Source: Oscillibacter hominis
GTDB lineage: Bacteria; Bacillota; Clostridia; Oscillospirales; Oscillospiraceae
Reading direction: 5' to 3'
DNA length: 64,000 nucleotides
Assembly: GCF_014334055.1 (NCBI RefSeq)
Contig: NZ_CP060490.1
Coordinates: 620,001-684,000, forward strand
Under the pieces are notes generated by a model. The model made no database searches and was not told where the DNA came from. It saw nothing but the letters and a program-made list of their open reading frames with translations. A program made the translations under genes and the position numbers. Positions 54,717-63,272 of this stretch are shown here, one piece after another. How positions within the stretch are numbered: position 1 is the first letter of the stretch; each line of letters starts with the position of its first letter.

Positions 54717-55057
54717 TCCTGCAGGTCGTCAATATGGACGATACCGCCGCCGTTGAGGCCGGCCTCGCGCACCCGCTGGATCAAAATTTCCTCTTTTTCT
54801 TTCCCGCGCCGGCGCCGCTCCATGATGGCGGAGAGTTTCCGCACCAGGGAGTACACCCAGGACAGGACCGTCACCGCCAGCAGGATGTACCAGATCACAT
54901 TGGCCAGCGTGTAGTGGGCGTAGTACCAATCGCTCAGCAGCGTCGGCACCACCAGCGCATACAGCAGCGGGATCGTCAGACGGAACACCGCGGCCAGGCG
55001 GAACAGGATGGACAGGATCAGGATCCCGGCCCCCAGAAAAATATATGCATAGAACAT
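54713..55057 (-). CDS. Membrane protein encoded against the transfer operon
   Basis: A 114-residue protein with three predicted membrane helices (FYAYIFLGAGILILSILFRL, LYALVVPTLLSDWYYA, NVIWYILLAVTVLSWVYSLV) and a basic, acidic-ended tail. GAGAGGGG precedes its ATG. It occupies the only gap between virB6 and prgI, tail-to-tail with virB6. No plus-strand frame explains this gap, which supports a real gene. Family unknown. Confidence 0.6.
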   Translation of the reverse strand: MFYAYIFLGAGILILSILFRLAAVFRLTIPLLYALVVPTLLSDWYYAHYTLANVIWYILLAVTVLSWVYSLVRKLSAIMERRRRGKEKEEILIQRVREAGLNGGGIVHIDDLQD

Positions 55058-55164
55058 GGGTACACCCCTCTCGCTATTTTTTCACTTTGATGTTAGCATA
55101 CCCCGGCGGACATGGCAACTCCTGTCTGCCAAAAGTCCAGGAACGGAAACGGAGGTGAAATCCA

Positions 55165-55518
55165 ATCGAGGTACGCATCAACAAAGAGGTCCGAAACTAT
55201 CAGGAGAGCCTGTTTTTCGGGCTGTCGCTCCGCCAGCTCATCTTTGCGCTGCTGGCCGTCGCTGTTGCCGTAGGCGTGTATTTTGGCCTGCGCTCTGTGC
55301 TGGCGACCGCCGAGATCGGATGGGTCTGCGTCCTGTGCGCTTTCCCGTTCGCTCTCGGCGGATTTTTCCAGTATAACGGCATGACGCTGGAGCGGTTTCT
55401 ACTTGCTTATATCCGCACGGAATTTATATATCCTCACCGGCTCGTCTTCCAATCGGACAACCTGTACGCAAAACTCATGGAGCGTTCGAGTATGAAGGAG
55501 GCCCTGAAGATTGATTAA
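55165..55518 (+). CDS. PrgI-family transfer protein with apparent ATC start
   Basis: A 117-residue protein IEVRINKEVRNYQESLFFGL...SLRQLIFALLAVAVAVGVYF, with two membrane helices, matching PrgI (a VirB3-like partner of VirB4). GGAGG (55151-55155) is 9 bases before ATC 55165, and TGA 55156-55158 is in frame just upstream. No ATG/GTG/TTG precedes the conserved N-terminus; the first canonical codon (GTG, about 55276) would remove the first helix. Overlaps virB4 by 8 bases. Confidence 0.8.
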   Translation: MEVRINKEVRNYQESLFFGLSLRQLIFALLAVAVAVGVYFGLRSVLATAEIGWVCVLCAFPFALGGFFQYNGMTLERFLLAYIRTEFIYPHRLVFQSDNLYAKLMERSSMKEALKID

Positions 55519-57889
55519 AACCCTGCAAAATACATTAAAGCAGGACAAAGAACAATTTACCGTGCCAAAATCCGTACAGGACGCCATCCCCATTCGCCGT
55601 ATCTGGCCGGATGGGGTTTTTCAGTTTGGGAGCAAGTTCTCCAAGTGCATCCGTTTTTCGGACATCAACTACGCCATCGCCTCCAAAGAGGACAAGACGG
55701 CGATGTTCCTAAATTATTCCGAACTGCTCAATGCGCTGGACACTGGCTCTACCACCAAGATCACCATCAACAACAAGCGGCTCAACCGCCAGAACTTCGA
55801 GGAAACCATCCTTCTCCCGCCCCGCGGGGATTTTCTGGACGGATACCGGGCCGAGTACAATGCCATGCTCACGGACAAGGTCACCGACTCGTCCAACAGC
55901 GTGGTGCAGGAGCGGTACATCACCGTATCCACCCATAAGAAAAATGTAGATGAGGCCAGGACCTTTTTTGACCGTGTCATCGGCGACGTCACCAGCCGGC
56001 TCAATAAGCTGGACTCCCACAGCGAGGAACTGGACGCCATCGAGCGTCTGCGGATCCTCCACGACTTCTACCGGGTAGGTGAGGAAACGGAGTTCCACTT
56101 CAACCTGAAGGACAGCATGCGGAAGGGGGCCTCCTATAAGGATGCCATCTGCCCGGACAGCATGGAGTTCAAGAAGGACCACTTTGTCATGGGCGATAAG
56201 TTCGGGCGGGTCCTGTTCCTCAAGGAGTACGCCTCCTACATCAAAGACTCCATGATCAACGAGTTGACGGAACTAAACCGGACGCTCATGCTGTCCATCG
56301 ATGTGATCCCCGTCCCCACGGACGAGGCGGTGCGTGAGATGCAGAACCGGCTGCTGGGCGTGGAAACCAATGTGACCAACTGGCAGCGCCGGCAGAACAG
56401 CAACAACAACTTCTCCGCCGTTGTACCATATGACCTCGAACAGCAGCGCAAGGAAACCCGTGAGATGCTGGACGATCTCACCACCCGTGACCAGCGCATG
56501 ATGTTCGCCGTAGTGACGCTGGTGCATCTGGCGGACAGCAAGGAAGAACTGGACAGCGACACAGAAACCCTCCAGTCCATTGCCCGCAAGCACCTGTGTC
56601 AGCTCTCCACCCTCAACTGGCAGCAGGCGGAGGGGCTGGTGACGGCGCTGCCCTTGGGCCTGCGCCGCATCGATGCCCTCCGCACCCTTACCACCGAGGC
56701 GCTGGCCGTCCTCATGCCGTTCAAGGCCCAGGAGATCCTCCATCAGGGCGGCGTGTACTACGGCCAGAATACCATCAGCAAGAACCTCATCCTCGCCAAC
56801 CGCTGGGAGCTGCTCAACGCCAACGGCTTTGTCCTCGGCGTGTCCGGCTCCGGCAAGTCCTTCACCGCCAAGCGGGAGATGGTGGGGCTGGCCCTGGCGG
56901 CGGAGAATGGTGACGGCGGGGCGCCGGACGACATCATCGTCATCGACCCGGAGAGCGAGTACCGGCCACTCATCGAGGGGCTGGGCGGCGAGGTGATCGA
57001 GGTGTCCGCCACCTCGCCCAACCACATCAACGCCATGGATATGGAGCAGGGCTACGGCGACGGGGAGAACCCGGTGGTGCTGAAGTCCGAGTTTCTGCTG
57101 TCCCTGTGTGAGCAGCTCATGGGATCCGGGAAACTCTCCGCCAAGGAGAAGTCCATCATCGACCGCTGCGCCGCCCAGTGCTATCGGGAGTACATCCGCA
57201 GGGGCTACACCGGCGCGGTGCCCACCCTGCAGGATTTCCATGCCGAGCTGCTCCGCCAGCCGGAGCCGGAAGCGCGGGACGTGGCGCTGGCCATCGAACT
57301 GTTCACCGAGGGCAGCCTGAACACCTTCGCCAAACCCACCAATGTGGACACCAATTCCCGCATCCTCTGCTATGACATCCGGGACCTGGGCCGTCAGCTT
57401 CTGCCCGTGGGCATGCTGGTGGTGCTGGACAGCATCTTCAACCGTATCATCCGCAACCGCCAGCAGGGGCGGAATACCTGGATCTATATTGACGAGATCT
57501 ATCTGCTGTTCCAGCATGAGTACAGCGCGAACTTCCTGTTCACCCTCTGGAAGCGCGTCCGCAAATACCGGGCCTGCTGCACCGGCATCACACAGAATGT
57601 GGACGACCTCCTCCAGTCCCACACCGCCCGGACCATGCTGGCCAACAGCGAGTTCCTCGTCATGCTCAACCAGGCGGCGACGGACCGGACAGAACTGGCC
57701 CGGCTGCTGAATATCTCGGACAACCAGCTCTCTTACATCACCAATGTGGACTCCGGCCGCGGCCTCATCAAGTGCGGCAGTGCTATCGTACCCTTCATGG
57801 ACAACTTCCCGAAGAACCGACTGTATAAATTGATGACTACCAAGCCCTCTGACACAGATGGCACCATCGGGATGGGGCGGGCCGCGTGA
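55511..57889 (+). CDS. VirB4-like conjugation ATPase
   Basis: A 792-residue ATPase that powers the type IV secretion system. The N-terminal half is the VirB4 family region; Walker A GVSGSGKSFTAKR (from about residue 443), DPESEYRPLIEGLGGE, Walker B TWIYIDEIYLLFQ and the TQNVDDLLQS helix follow. TTG start (55511) overlapping prgI. Usual length for the family. Confidence 0.9.
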   Translation: MIKTLQNTLKQDKEQFTVPKSVQDAIPIRRIWPDGVFQFGSKFSKCIRFSDINYAIASKEDKTAMFLNYSELLNALDTGSTTKITINNKRLNRQNFEETILLPPRGDFLDGYRAEYNAMLTDKVTDSSNSVVQERYITVSTHKKNVDEARTFFDRVIGDVTSRLNKLDSHSEELDAIERLRILHDFYRVGEETEFHFNLKDSMRKGASYKDAICPDSMEFKKDHFVMGDKFGRVLFLKEYASYIKDSMINELTELNRTLMLSIDVIPVPTDEAVREMQNRLLGVETNVTNWQRRQNSNNNFSAVVPYDLEQQRKETREMLDDLTTRDQRMMFAVVTLVHLADSKEELDSDTETLQSIARKHLCQLSTLNWQQAEGLVTALPLGLRRIDALRTLTTEALAVLMPFKAQEILHQGGVYYGQNTISKNLILANRWELLNANGFVLGVSGSGKSFTAKREMVGLALAAENGDGGAPDDIIVIDPESEYRPLIEGLGGEVIEVSATSPNHINAMDMEQGYGDGENPVVLKSEFLLSLCEQLMGSGKLSAKEKSIIDRCAAQCYREYIRRGYTGAVPTLQDFHAELLRQPEPEARDVALAIELFTEGSLNTFAKPTNVDTNSRILCYDIRDLGRQLLPVGMLVVLDSIFNRIIRNRQQGRNTWIYIDEIYLLFQHEYSANFLFTLWKRVRKYRACCTGITQNVDDLLQSHTARTMLANSEFLVMLNQAATDRTELARLLNISDNQLSYITNVDSGRGLIKCGSAIVPFMDNFPKNRLYKLMTTKPSDTDGTIGMGRAA

Positions 57890-57919
57890 CGCGGCCCGTT
57901 TCCATGGGGAGGTGCTTGG

Positions 57920-60010
57920 ATGGATAAGATCAAGGAGAAGCCGCAGGCCACATCCTCCATCCGGGAGAAGATAACGGCCGTACCGAAGGAGTTGGTCCAT
58001 CGCGGCCTGGAGGATGGGACGGACCGCCTGCGGACGCAGCTCCGTGACGCCGCCCAGCAGGGGCGGCGGGATGACTATGGCGGCGACCAAATCGAGGATA
58101 CCACTGCGGACAGCATGCGCCGCATGGAGCGCGGTGCGGAAAAGCTCATTAAGGAGAAACGGAAGAACCGTGCCTCCCGCGACGGCAGTTCCGCGGATTC
58201 CACCGCTGGGGATCCCGCGCCGGAGATCCGTACACGGGAGCATGAAAGCCGTGTCAACGCCGCAGCGGCAGACCAGCCGGCGGAACCGGTCGGAAAAGCC
58301 GGGCAGCGGATCAAGACCAAGGACGCATACCTGCGCGCTCAAACGGAAACGCAGGTTTCCGGCCTGTCACCAGAGCGCACCCAGGGCCAGCAACCCTTCA
58401 TCCGGGAGCGCGGGCGGCAGGCAGCGCAGAAGTCCGCGCAGGACAGAGTCGAGCGGATGCGTCAGCCAGCAGGCAGCGGGCAAGAGCCTATGCAACCTGT
58501 AGGAGATCGCCGGTCTTCCGGCAGAACTGCACATGGGAATGGGGGCAGGCGGGACGGGACTGTATCGCCCATGCGGCCAAAGGTGGAGCCTGCCCAAGAT
58601 GCCGGCCCCCTGCCAAAAGGGAAACGCAAAACACCTGCCATAAAGGAGGCAGGCCGTGGCAGGGCCGTGCGCCACGCAAAGCCGGTTGCCGGCTCCTCCA
58701 GGCGGGTGGTAAAAACAGCGGACCATGCTGGGAGGGCTGCGGCCCAGACGGGGCGTGGGGCCACCCGTGCCGCCCAGAGCGCCAAAGCAGCCCATGTGGC
58801 ACAGCAAACGGCCCGGTTCCGGCAGGCGGCAAAACAGGCGGGGAGTGCGGCGAAAAAGGCCGCTGCCAAGGCTGGAAACGCCCTGCGGGCCATCTATGCC
58901 GCCGCCAAGAGCCTGATCGCCGCTGCGGCTGCGGGAGGATCTGTCGTCCTTGCCCTGTTGGTCCTGATTTGTGTCGTCGGCCTGTTAATCGCCTCCCCCT
59001 TTGGTATCCTGTTCGCCAACGAGCCTGCTGACAGTACCTCTGTGGCGCTCAGTACGGCCATCGCCCAGATCAATGAGGAATACGCTGGTAAGCTGGAGGA
59101 ACTGCAGGCCGGGGACTACGACCAGATTATCATAGACGGCGCCCCGCCGGACTGGCGGGAGGTCGTGGCGGTGTTTGCGGTGAAAACCGCAGGGACCAAT
59201 GACGGCGTGGATGTGGTCACCCTGGACGCCGGCCGGGTGGAGCGTCTGCGGGAGGTGTTCTGGGATATGGTATCCCTCTCCTCCGAGGCGGAAACCATAG
59301 ACCACCCGGACAGCGACCCGGACGACGGCGAGGACGACAGCTGGACGGAAACCATCCTGACCATCTCCGTCACGGGAAAGACCGTGGACGAGATGCGGGA
59401 ACACTACGCCTTTACCGACGAACAGAACGACATGCTGGATGACCTGTTAGAGAACCTCGACCTGCTGGGCGGGGCCATTGGGAATCTGGCCGTGACGGAG
59501 GCCGACGCCAAAAAACTGCTTGCCTCGCTGCCGGCGGGCCTGAGCGCCGAGCGCCGGGAGATCATAGAAACCGCCTGCCAACTGGTGGGTAAGGTCAACT
59601 ACTTCTGGGGCGGCAAGAGCCTGGTCCTCGGCTGGGACTCCCGCTGGGGTACCACCATGCAGGTCACTGCCCCCGGCAGCTCCAGTTCCGGCACCTACCG
59701 GCCCTACGGGATGGATTGCTCAGGGTACGTTGATTGGGTATTCTATAATGCCACAGGCGGCGAGTATATCATCGGTCACGGGGGAGGGGCCTCCGCGCAG
59801 CACACCTACTGCACCACCATCTCTTGGGACGAGGCGCTGCCCGGCGATCTGGTATTTTACCCAGAGGACTCCCATGTGGGCATCGTAGGCGGCAGGGATG
59901 AGAGCGGCAATCTGCTCATCATCCACTGCGCCAGCGGATACAACAATGTGGTGATCACCGGCATCGAGGGCTTTACATCCATTGGCAGGCCGGTATACTT
60001 TTCGGACTAA
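57920..60010 (+). CDS. NlpC/P60 cell-wall hydrolase of the transfer system
   Basis: A 696-residue protein: a long charged, Arg/Ala-rich cytoplasmic N-terminus (1-330), one membrane helix (about 333-357, SVVLALLVLICVVGLLIASP), an acidic extracellular stalk and a C-terminal NlpC/P60 domain (about 560-696). Catalytic Cys600 in GMDCSGYVDW, His in DSHVGIVGG and a third polar residue in LLIIHCASG. It should open peptidoglycan for the channel, as VirB1-like CwlT does. Last gene of the transfer operon. Confidence 0.85.
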   Translation: MDKIKEKPQATSSIREKITAVPKELVHRGLEDGTDRLRTQLRDAAQQGRRDDYGGDQIEDTTADSMRRMERGAEKLIKEKRKNRASRDGSSADSTAGDPAPEIRTREHESRVNAAAADQPAEPVGKAGQRIKTKDAYLRAQTETQVSGLSPERTQGQQPFIRERGRQAAQKSAQDRVERMRQPAGSGQEPMQPVGDRRSSGRTAHGNGGRRDGTVSPMRPKVEPAQDAGPLPKGKRKTPAIKEAGRGRAVRHAKPVAGSSRRVVKTADHAGRAAAQTGRGATRAAQSAKAAHVAQQTARFRQAAKQAGSAAKKAAAKAGNALRAIYAAAKSLIAAAAAGGSVVLALLVLICVVGLLIASPFGILFANEPADSTSVALSTAIAQINEEYAGKLEELQAGDYDQIIIDGAPPDWREVVAVFAVKTAGTNDGVDVVTLDAGRVERLREVFWDMVSLSSEAETIDHPDSDPDDGEDDSWTETILTISVTGKTVDEMREHYAFTDEQNDMLDDLLENLDLLGGAIGNLAVTEADAKKLLASLPAGLSAERREIIETACQLVGKVNYFWGGKSLVLGWDSRWGTTMQVTAPGSSSSGTYRPYGMDCSGYVDWVFYNATGGEYIIGHGGGASAQHTYCTTISWDEALPGDLVFYPEDSHVGIVGGRDESGNLLIIHCASGYNNVVITGIEGFTSIGRPVYFSD

Positions 60011-60014
60011 AATC

Positions 60015-60055
60015 AGGAGGACCGCTGCGGGGATACACCCCGCAGCGGTCCTCCT
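60015..60055 (+). terminator. Perfect 18-bp hairpin ending the transfer operon
   Basis: AGGAGGACCGCTGCGGGG/CCCCGCAGCGGTCCTCCT with a 5-base loop, 5 bases after the NlpC/P60 stop. No T-run follows it, but a second hairpin with T-rich tail is at 60071-60114. Confidence 0.7.
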
Positions 60056-60070
60056 GCCCCGTAAAGGTGA

Positions 60071-60114
60071 GAGGGATCTGCCCAGCGTTTCCTGGGCGGA
60101 TCCCTCTTGCTTTT
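60071..60114. terminator. Second hairpin between convergent operons
   Basis: GAGGGATCTGCCCAG/CTGGGCGGATCCCTC (one wobble) followed on the plus strand by TTGCTTTT. It lies just past the WYL gene stop on the minus strand and serves both sides. Confidence 0.65.
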
Positions 60115-61075
60115 ATGTATGCAGCCACGAGGCCATATCCCGCATCTTCGCCAGCGCCTCCCCAGGCCCCTCGATGCGGATAGCGCCGCCGAAGGTGAAT
60201 ACCCATGAGAAGAACGGCGGCGTGGGCGCCACATCCACGGTGGCCCGGAAGTGGTTGGCGTCCACCACCTCCGTGTCCACATCCTCCCCGAAGTGATCTA
60301 TGATGTTTCGCATGGTGCGGTTCTCACACAGCAGCGTCACCCGCTGGGGCATGTCGTGATACATGCCAAAGATTTCCCGGATGTAGGACGCTGGGTCAAA
60401 GGACGGATCCGCTATGTAAGGGGCATCTGAATCCTGGATGGCCGTCATGCGGTCCACCCGGAACTGGGCCAGTTTGCCGTGCTTTTCCGACCAGCCCACG
60501 GCGTAATAGAAATCCCGGCTCCAGATGAGGACATAGGGGCTGAATCCATAGCGGTAGCCCTTGTGTTTCAGGACCTTTTCCTTTTTCGGCGTGTACTCGA
60601 AATACTGGAAGGAGATGGCCCGTTGTTTGTGAATCGCCGTCTGGATCGCGTCGATGGCGTAGTACACGGCCTCGTTGTCCGGCTTGGCCGTGCCGTCCAT
60701 GTAGACGGGGCGGTTCAGGAGCGCGGCGTTGTGTCTGCTGGTAAGATGGCCTAACTTCTCAATGAGGGCGGTGCTTTTCTTCTCTGTGATGAGGTGGGAG
60801 GACTCCACAGCGTCCACCAGCAGTTTCAGTTCCGGCAGCTCAAGCAGCCGGGAACCGACGAAGTAGCGGTTTTGCGTGCTTTTGATGCAGATGACGTCCA
60901 GGCCGAAGTCCATGAGCAGTTGGATATCGCTGTACACATTTTTCCGGGTGGTCTGGATGCCATGAGTCTCCCAAAAACGGAGAATATCCGCGCCAGTTGC
61001 GTAGTGGTGCTCATCTGTCTGCTTCAGGAGAAGTTGTAGCAATAGGAGAATTCGGGAGCGCGGATCGTTTTGCAT
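60113..61075 (-). CDS. WYL-domain transcriptional regulator
   Basis: A 320-residue regulator: N-terminal winged helix (about 1-70, ILLLLQLLLKQTDEHHYATG, TRKNVYSDIQLLMDFGLDV), WYL domain (about 135-230, HKGYRYGFSPYVLIWSRDFYY) and a C-terminal extension. WYL domains sense nucleic acids or nucleotides. ATG 61075 has GAGG 9 bases upstream; an in-frame extension is less likely. Last gene of the ABC-exporter operon. Confidence 0.85.
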   Translation of the reverse strand: MQNDPRSRILLLLQLLLKQTDEHHYATGADILRFWETHGIQTTRKNVYSDIQLLMDFGLDVICIKSTQNRYFVGSRLLELPELKLLVDAVESSHLITEKKSTALIEKLGHLTSRHNAALLNRPVYMDGTAKPDNEAVYYAIDAIQTAIHKQRAISFQYFEYTPKKEKVLKHKGYRYGFSPYVLIWSRDFYYAVGWSEKHGKLAQFRVDRMTAIQDSDAPYIADPSFDPASYIREIFGMYHDMPQRVTLLCENRTMRNIIDHFGEDVDTEVVDANHFRATVDVAPTPPFFSWVFTFGGAIRIEGPGEALAKMRDMASWLHT

Positions 61076-61132
61076 ATTGGTCATCCTCAATTTCGAAGAC
61101 ACTCTTGGTGTAATGAGTTCGATCTCCACAGG

Positions 61133-61504
61133 TTACATGAGTTGTTTCTTTAATTTTTGGAAACTCTCGTCGCTGATGACGTGCTCAATCCGGCAGGCAT
61201 CTGCCTCTGCGGTTTTCGGATCCACGCCGGCGGCAATCAGACGCTCGGTAAAGAAACGGTGCTTTTCGTAAATCTGTTCCGCCACTTCCCGGCCAATGTC
61301 GGTCAGGTGCAGGAAATAGTCGCTGTCCATCGTCAGAAAACCTCCATCCCGCAGGGTCGCCACCGCATGGCTCACGCTGGGCTTTGACACCTCCATATGC
61401 CGGGCGACATCAACAGAGCGCACTGTTCCTTTCTGCATTTGGAGCACTAAAATTGCCTCTAAATAATCTTCACCCGATGTGGTGGCTTGCTGTTTTCTTT
61501 TCAT
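61133..61504 (-). CDS. DtxR/MntR-family metal-dependent regulator
   Basis: A 123-residue repressor: winged helix (SGEDYLEAILVLQMQKGTVR, VDVARHMEVSKPSVSHAVAT) and dimer/metal domain (HLTDIGREVAEQIYEKHRFF, DACRIEHVISDESFQKL). It likely binds Mn(II) or Fe(II). Lying in an operon with two ABC half-transporters suggests metal-controlled transport. Confidence 0.85.
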   Translation of the reverse strand: MKRKQQATTSGEDYLEAILVLQMQKGTVRSVDVARHMEVSKPSVSHAVATLRDGGFLTMDSDYFLHLTDIGREVAEQIYEKHRFFTERLIAAGVDPKTAEADACRIEHVISDESFQKLKKQLM

Positions 61505-61522
61505 ATTTCCCTCTTAGGACGT

Positions 61523-63262
61523 TCATGTCGGTAAGGAAGACATTTGCTGTTTCTGCTGGAGTGCAACCAAATGCGCATACAACCCGCCTTTTTTAGCCAA
61601 CTCGCTGGGAGTCCCCACTTCAGTCACTTTTCCTTTGTCCAAAACAACTATCTTGTCTGCATTTGCTATGGTCCTCATTCGATGCGCAATAACTATCACT
61701 GTCCTACCTTTTAATAACGCTGACAAGGCAGTTTGTACCATTGTTTCACTTTCTGCATCCATAGATGCAGTTGCTTCATCGAGAAGAATAACAGGAGCAT
61801 TTTTTAGCAAGGCACGGGCAATAGAAATGCGCTGGCGCTCGCCACCGGATAATTTACTTCCGTTTTCCCCGATATTCGTGTCATAGCCTTGCGGTAAACG
61901 ATCAATAAACTCATCACATTGGGCGGCCTTTGCTGCGGCTCTAACATCTTCGTCAGAAGCTCCGCTACGGCCAAGCCGTATATTTTCCATTACCGATTCG
62001 TCAAAAAGGGTGACATTCTGGAATACGATTGCATAGTTTTTTAACAATACTTCTGGTTCAACAGTTTTGACATCTATGCCTCCAAGTGTTATGAGTCCGG
62101 AATCGGCGTCCCAAAAACGCGCTGCTAATTTTGAAACTGTTGATTTTCCACTGCCAGATGGCCCGACTAAAGCAGTTATTTCGCCTTGCTTTGCTACAAA
62201 AGATACTCCTGTCAGAACTGGTTCCTCGTTATAAGAAAAGTAAACATCCTTGAACTCAATATCGCAGCCAATGTTATTGCAACAGTCTGAGCCGGTTTGT
62301 TCCTGTGTATTGTCTATCTGTTTCATCCGGCCAATGCTTACAAGTGCGGCAAAAACCTCCGCTAATAGCATGAAACAGTTGGTGAATGGATCATAGATTC
62401 GACCAGCGAAAAGAAGGAACAGTATGAGCATGGGAATAGAAAGCATACCTTCAATCACCAAGTTTCCCCCTATAAGCAAAACAGCAACTAAACCAAAGCG
62501 CAGGATGAACTGAGCAGCTGTTGTAGATGCTCCGGGGGCTAACTCATTTCGGAAGGAACAACGAATAACATTCTCTAACTTTTTATCAAGTTCATCCAAG
62601 TATACATCCGTTTTTGAGTATGCTTTTAATTCTTTTATAGTATCAATATATTCTTGTACTGCGTCATAGGCGCACCTTTTTGCCTCCAGATTTTCAAGTT
62701 CCGCCTTACTCTGTGCCTTACGAGCAAGAACAACAACAATTGAGGCAACTGGTACCGGGACAATAATACAAAGAGCCATCCTCCAGTCTAAAACTGCCAG
62801 CCCCACGGACATAATAACAAACATAAGAATTGTGCCTAACAACTGTGGAATCGCATTAGAAAATGTCCTTTCTAATGCTGTACAATCCCCCATAATAGTA
62901 GTTGTCAGATCGGCTAAATTTTTCTTTTCAAAGAATGACAGTGGAAGTTTTCTGAGTTTTTCAGCCAGCACAATTCTTCGGTTTGCACTTTCCTTATATG
63001 CAGCAGTGTATGTCAAATTGTATTGTACTAATTGGGCAATCGCGATCATGCCAAAAAGCACCAGGGTAATTCCGACAAAGAACGGAATATTCCGACCTAC
63101 ATTAACTTGAGTCCCCGCCGCTTTTTCTAAAAGCATCATTACTACCATCAACAACAAACTTGCTGGAATGATCTGTATCAAATTGGCGCAGGCAGTTGCT
63201 ATAATTCCTTTCGCTAAATCTTTTGCGCCTTGATCGCTTAATGCAAACGCACGTTTTAGCAT
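61523..63262 (-). CDS. ABC exporter half-transporter (membrane + ATPase)
   Basis: A 579-residue protein: six membrane helices (about 1-310), then an ATPase with Walker A LVGPSGSGKST, signature LSGGERQRISIAR, Walker B VILLDEATASMD and H-loop IAHRMRT. ATG 63262 follows GAGG by 8 bases; GTG 63271 overlaps that site. It pairs with the half-transporter just upstream, which is encoded 10 bases away. AT-richer than the ICE core. Substrate unknown; a siderophore or peptide exporter/importer of the YbtPQ/IrtAB kind fits the DtxR neighbour. Confidence 0.85.
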   Translation of the reverse strand: MLKRAFALSDQGAKDLAKGIIATACANLIQIIPASLLLMVVMMLLEKAAGTQVNVGRNIPFFVGITLVLFGMIAIAQLVQYNLTYTAAYKESANRRIVLAEKLRKLPLSFFEKKNLADLTTTIMGDCTALERTFSNAIPQLLGTILMFVIMSVGLAVLDWRMALCIIVPVPVASIVVVLARKAQSKAELENLEAKRCAYDAVQEYIDTIKELKAYSKTDVYLDELDKKLENVIRCSFRNELAPGASTTAAQFILRFGLVAVLLIGGNLVIEGMLSIPMLILFLLFAGRIYDPFTNCFMLLAEVFAALVSIGRMKQIDNTQEQTGSDCCNNIGCDIEFKDVYFSYNEEPVLTGVSFVAKQGEITALVGPSGSGKSTVSKLAARFWDADSGLITLGGIDVKTVEPEVLLKNYAIVFQNVTLFDESVMENIRLGRSGASDEDVRAAAKAAQCDEFIDRLPQGYDTNIGENGSKLSGGERQRISIARALLKNAPVILLDEATASMDAESETMVQTALSALLKGRTVIVIAHRMRTIANADKIVVLDKGKVTEVGTPSELAKKGGLYAHLVALQQKQQMSSLPT

Positions 63263-63272
63263 AGACAGCACC

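Noticed and set aside
56273..58342. A 689-codon minus-strand frame under virB4
   Set aside because: The plus strand encodes a clear VirB4 ATPase and NlpC/P60 protein; the minus frame spans both genes and shows no family.
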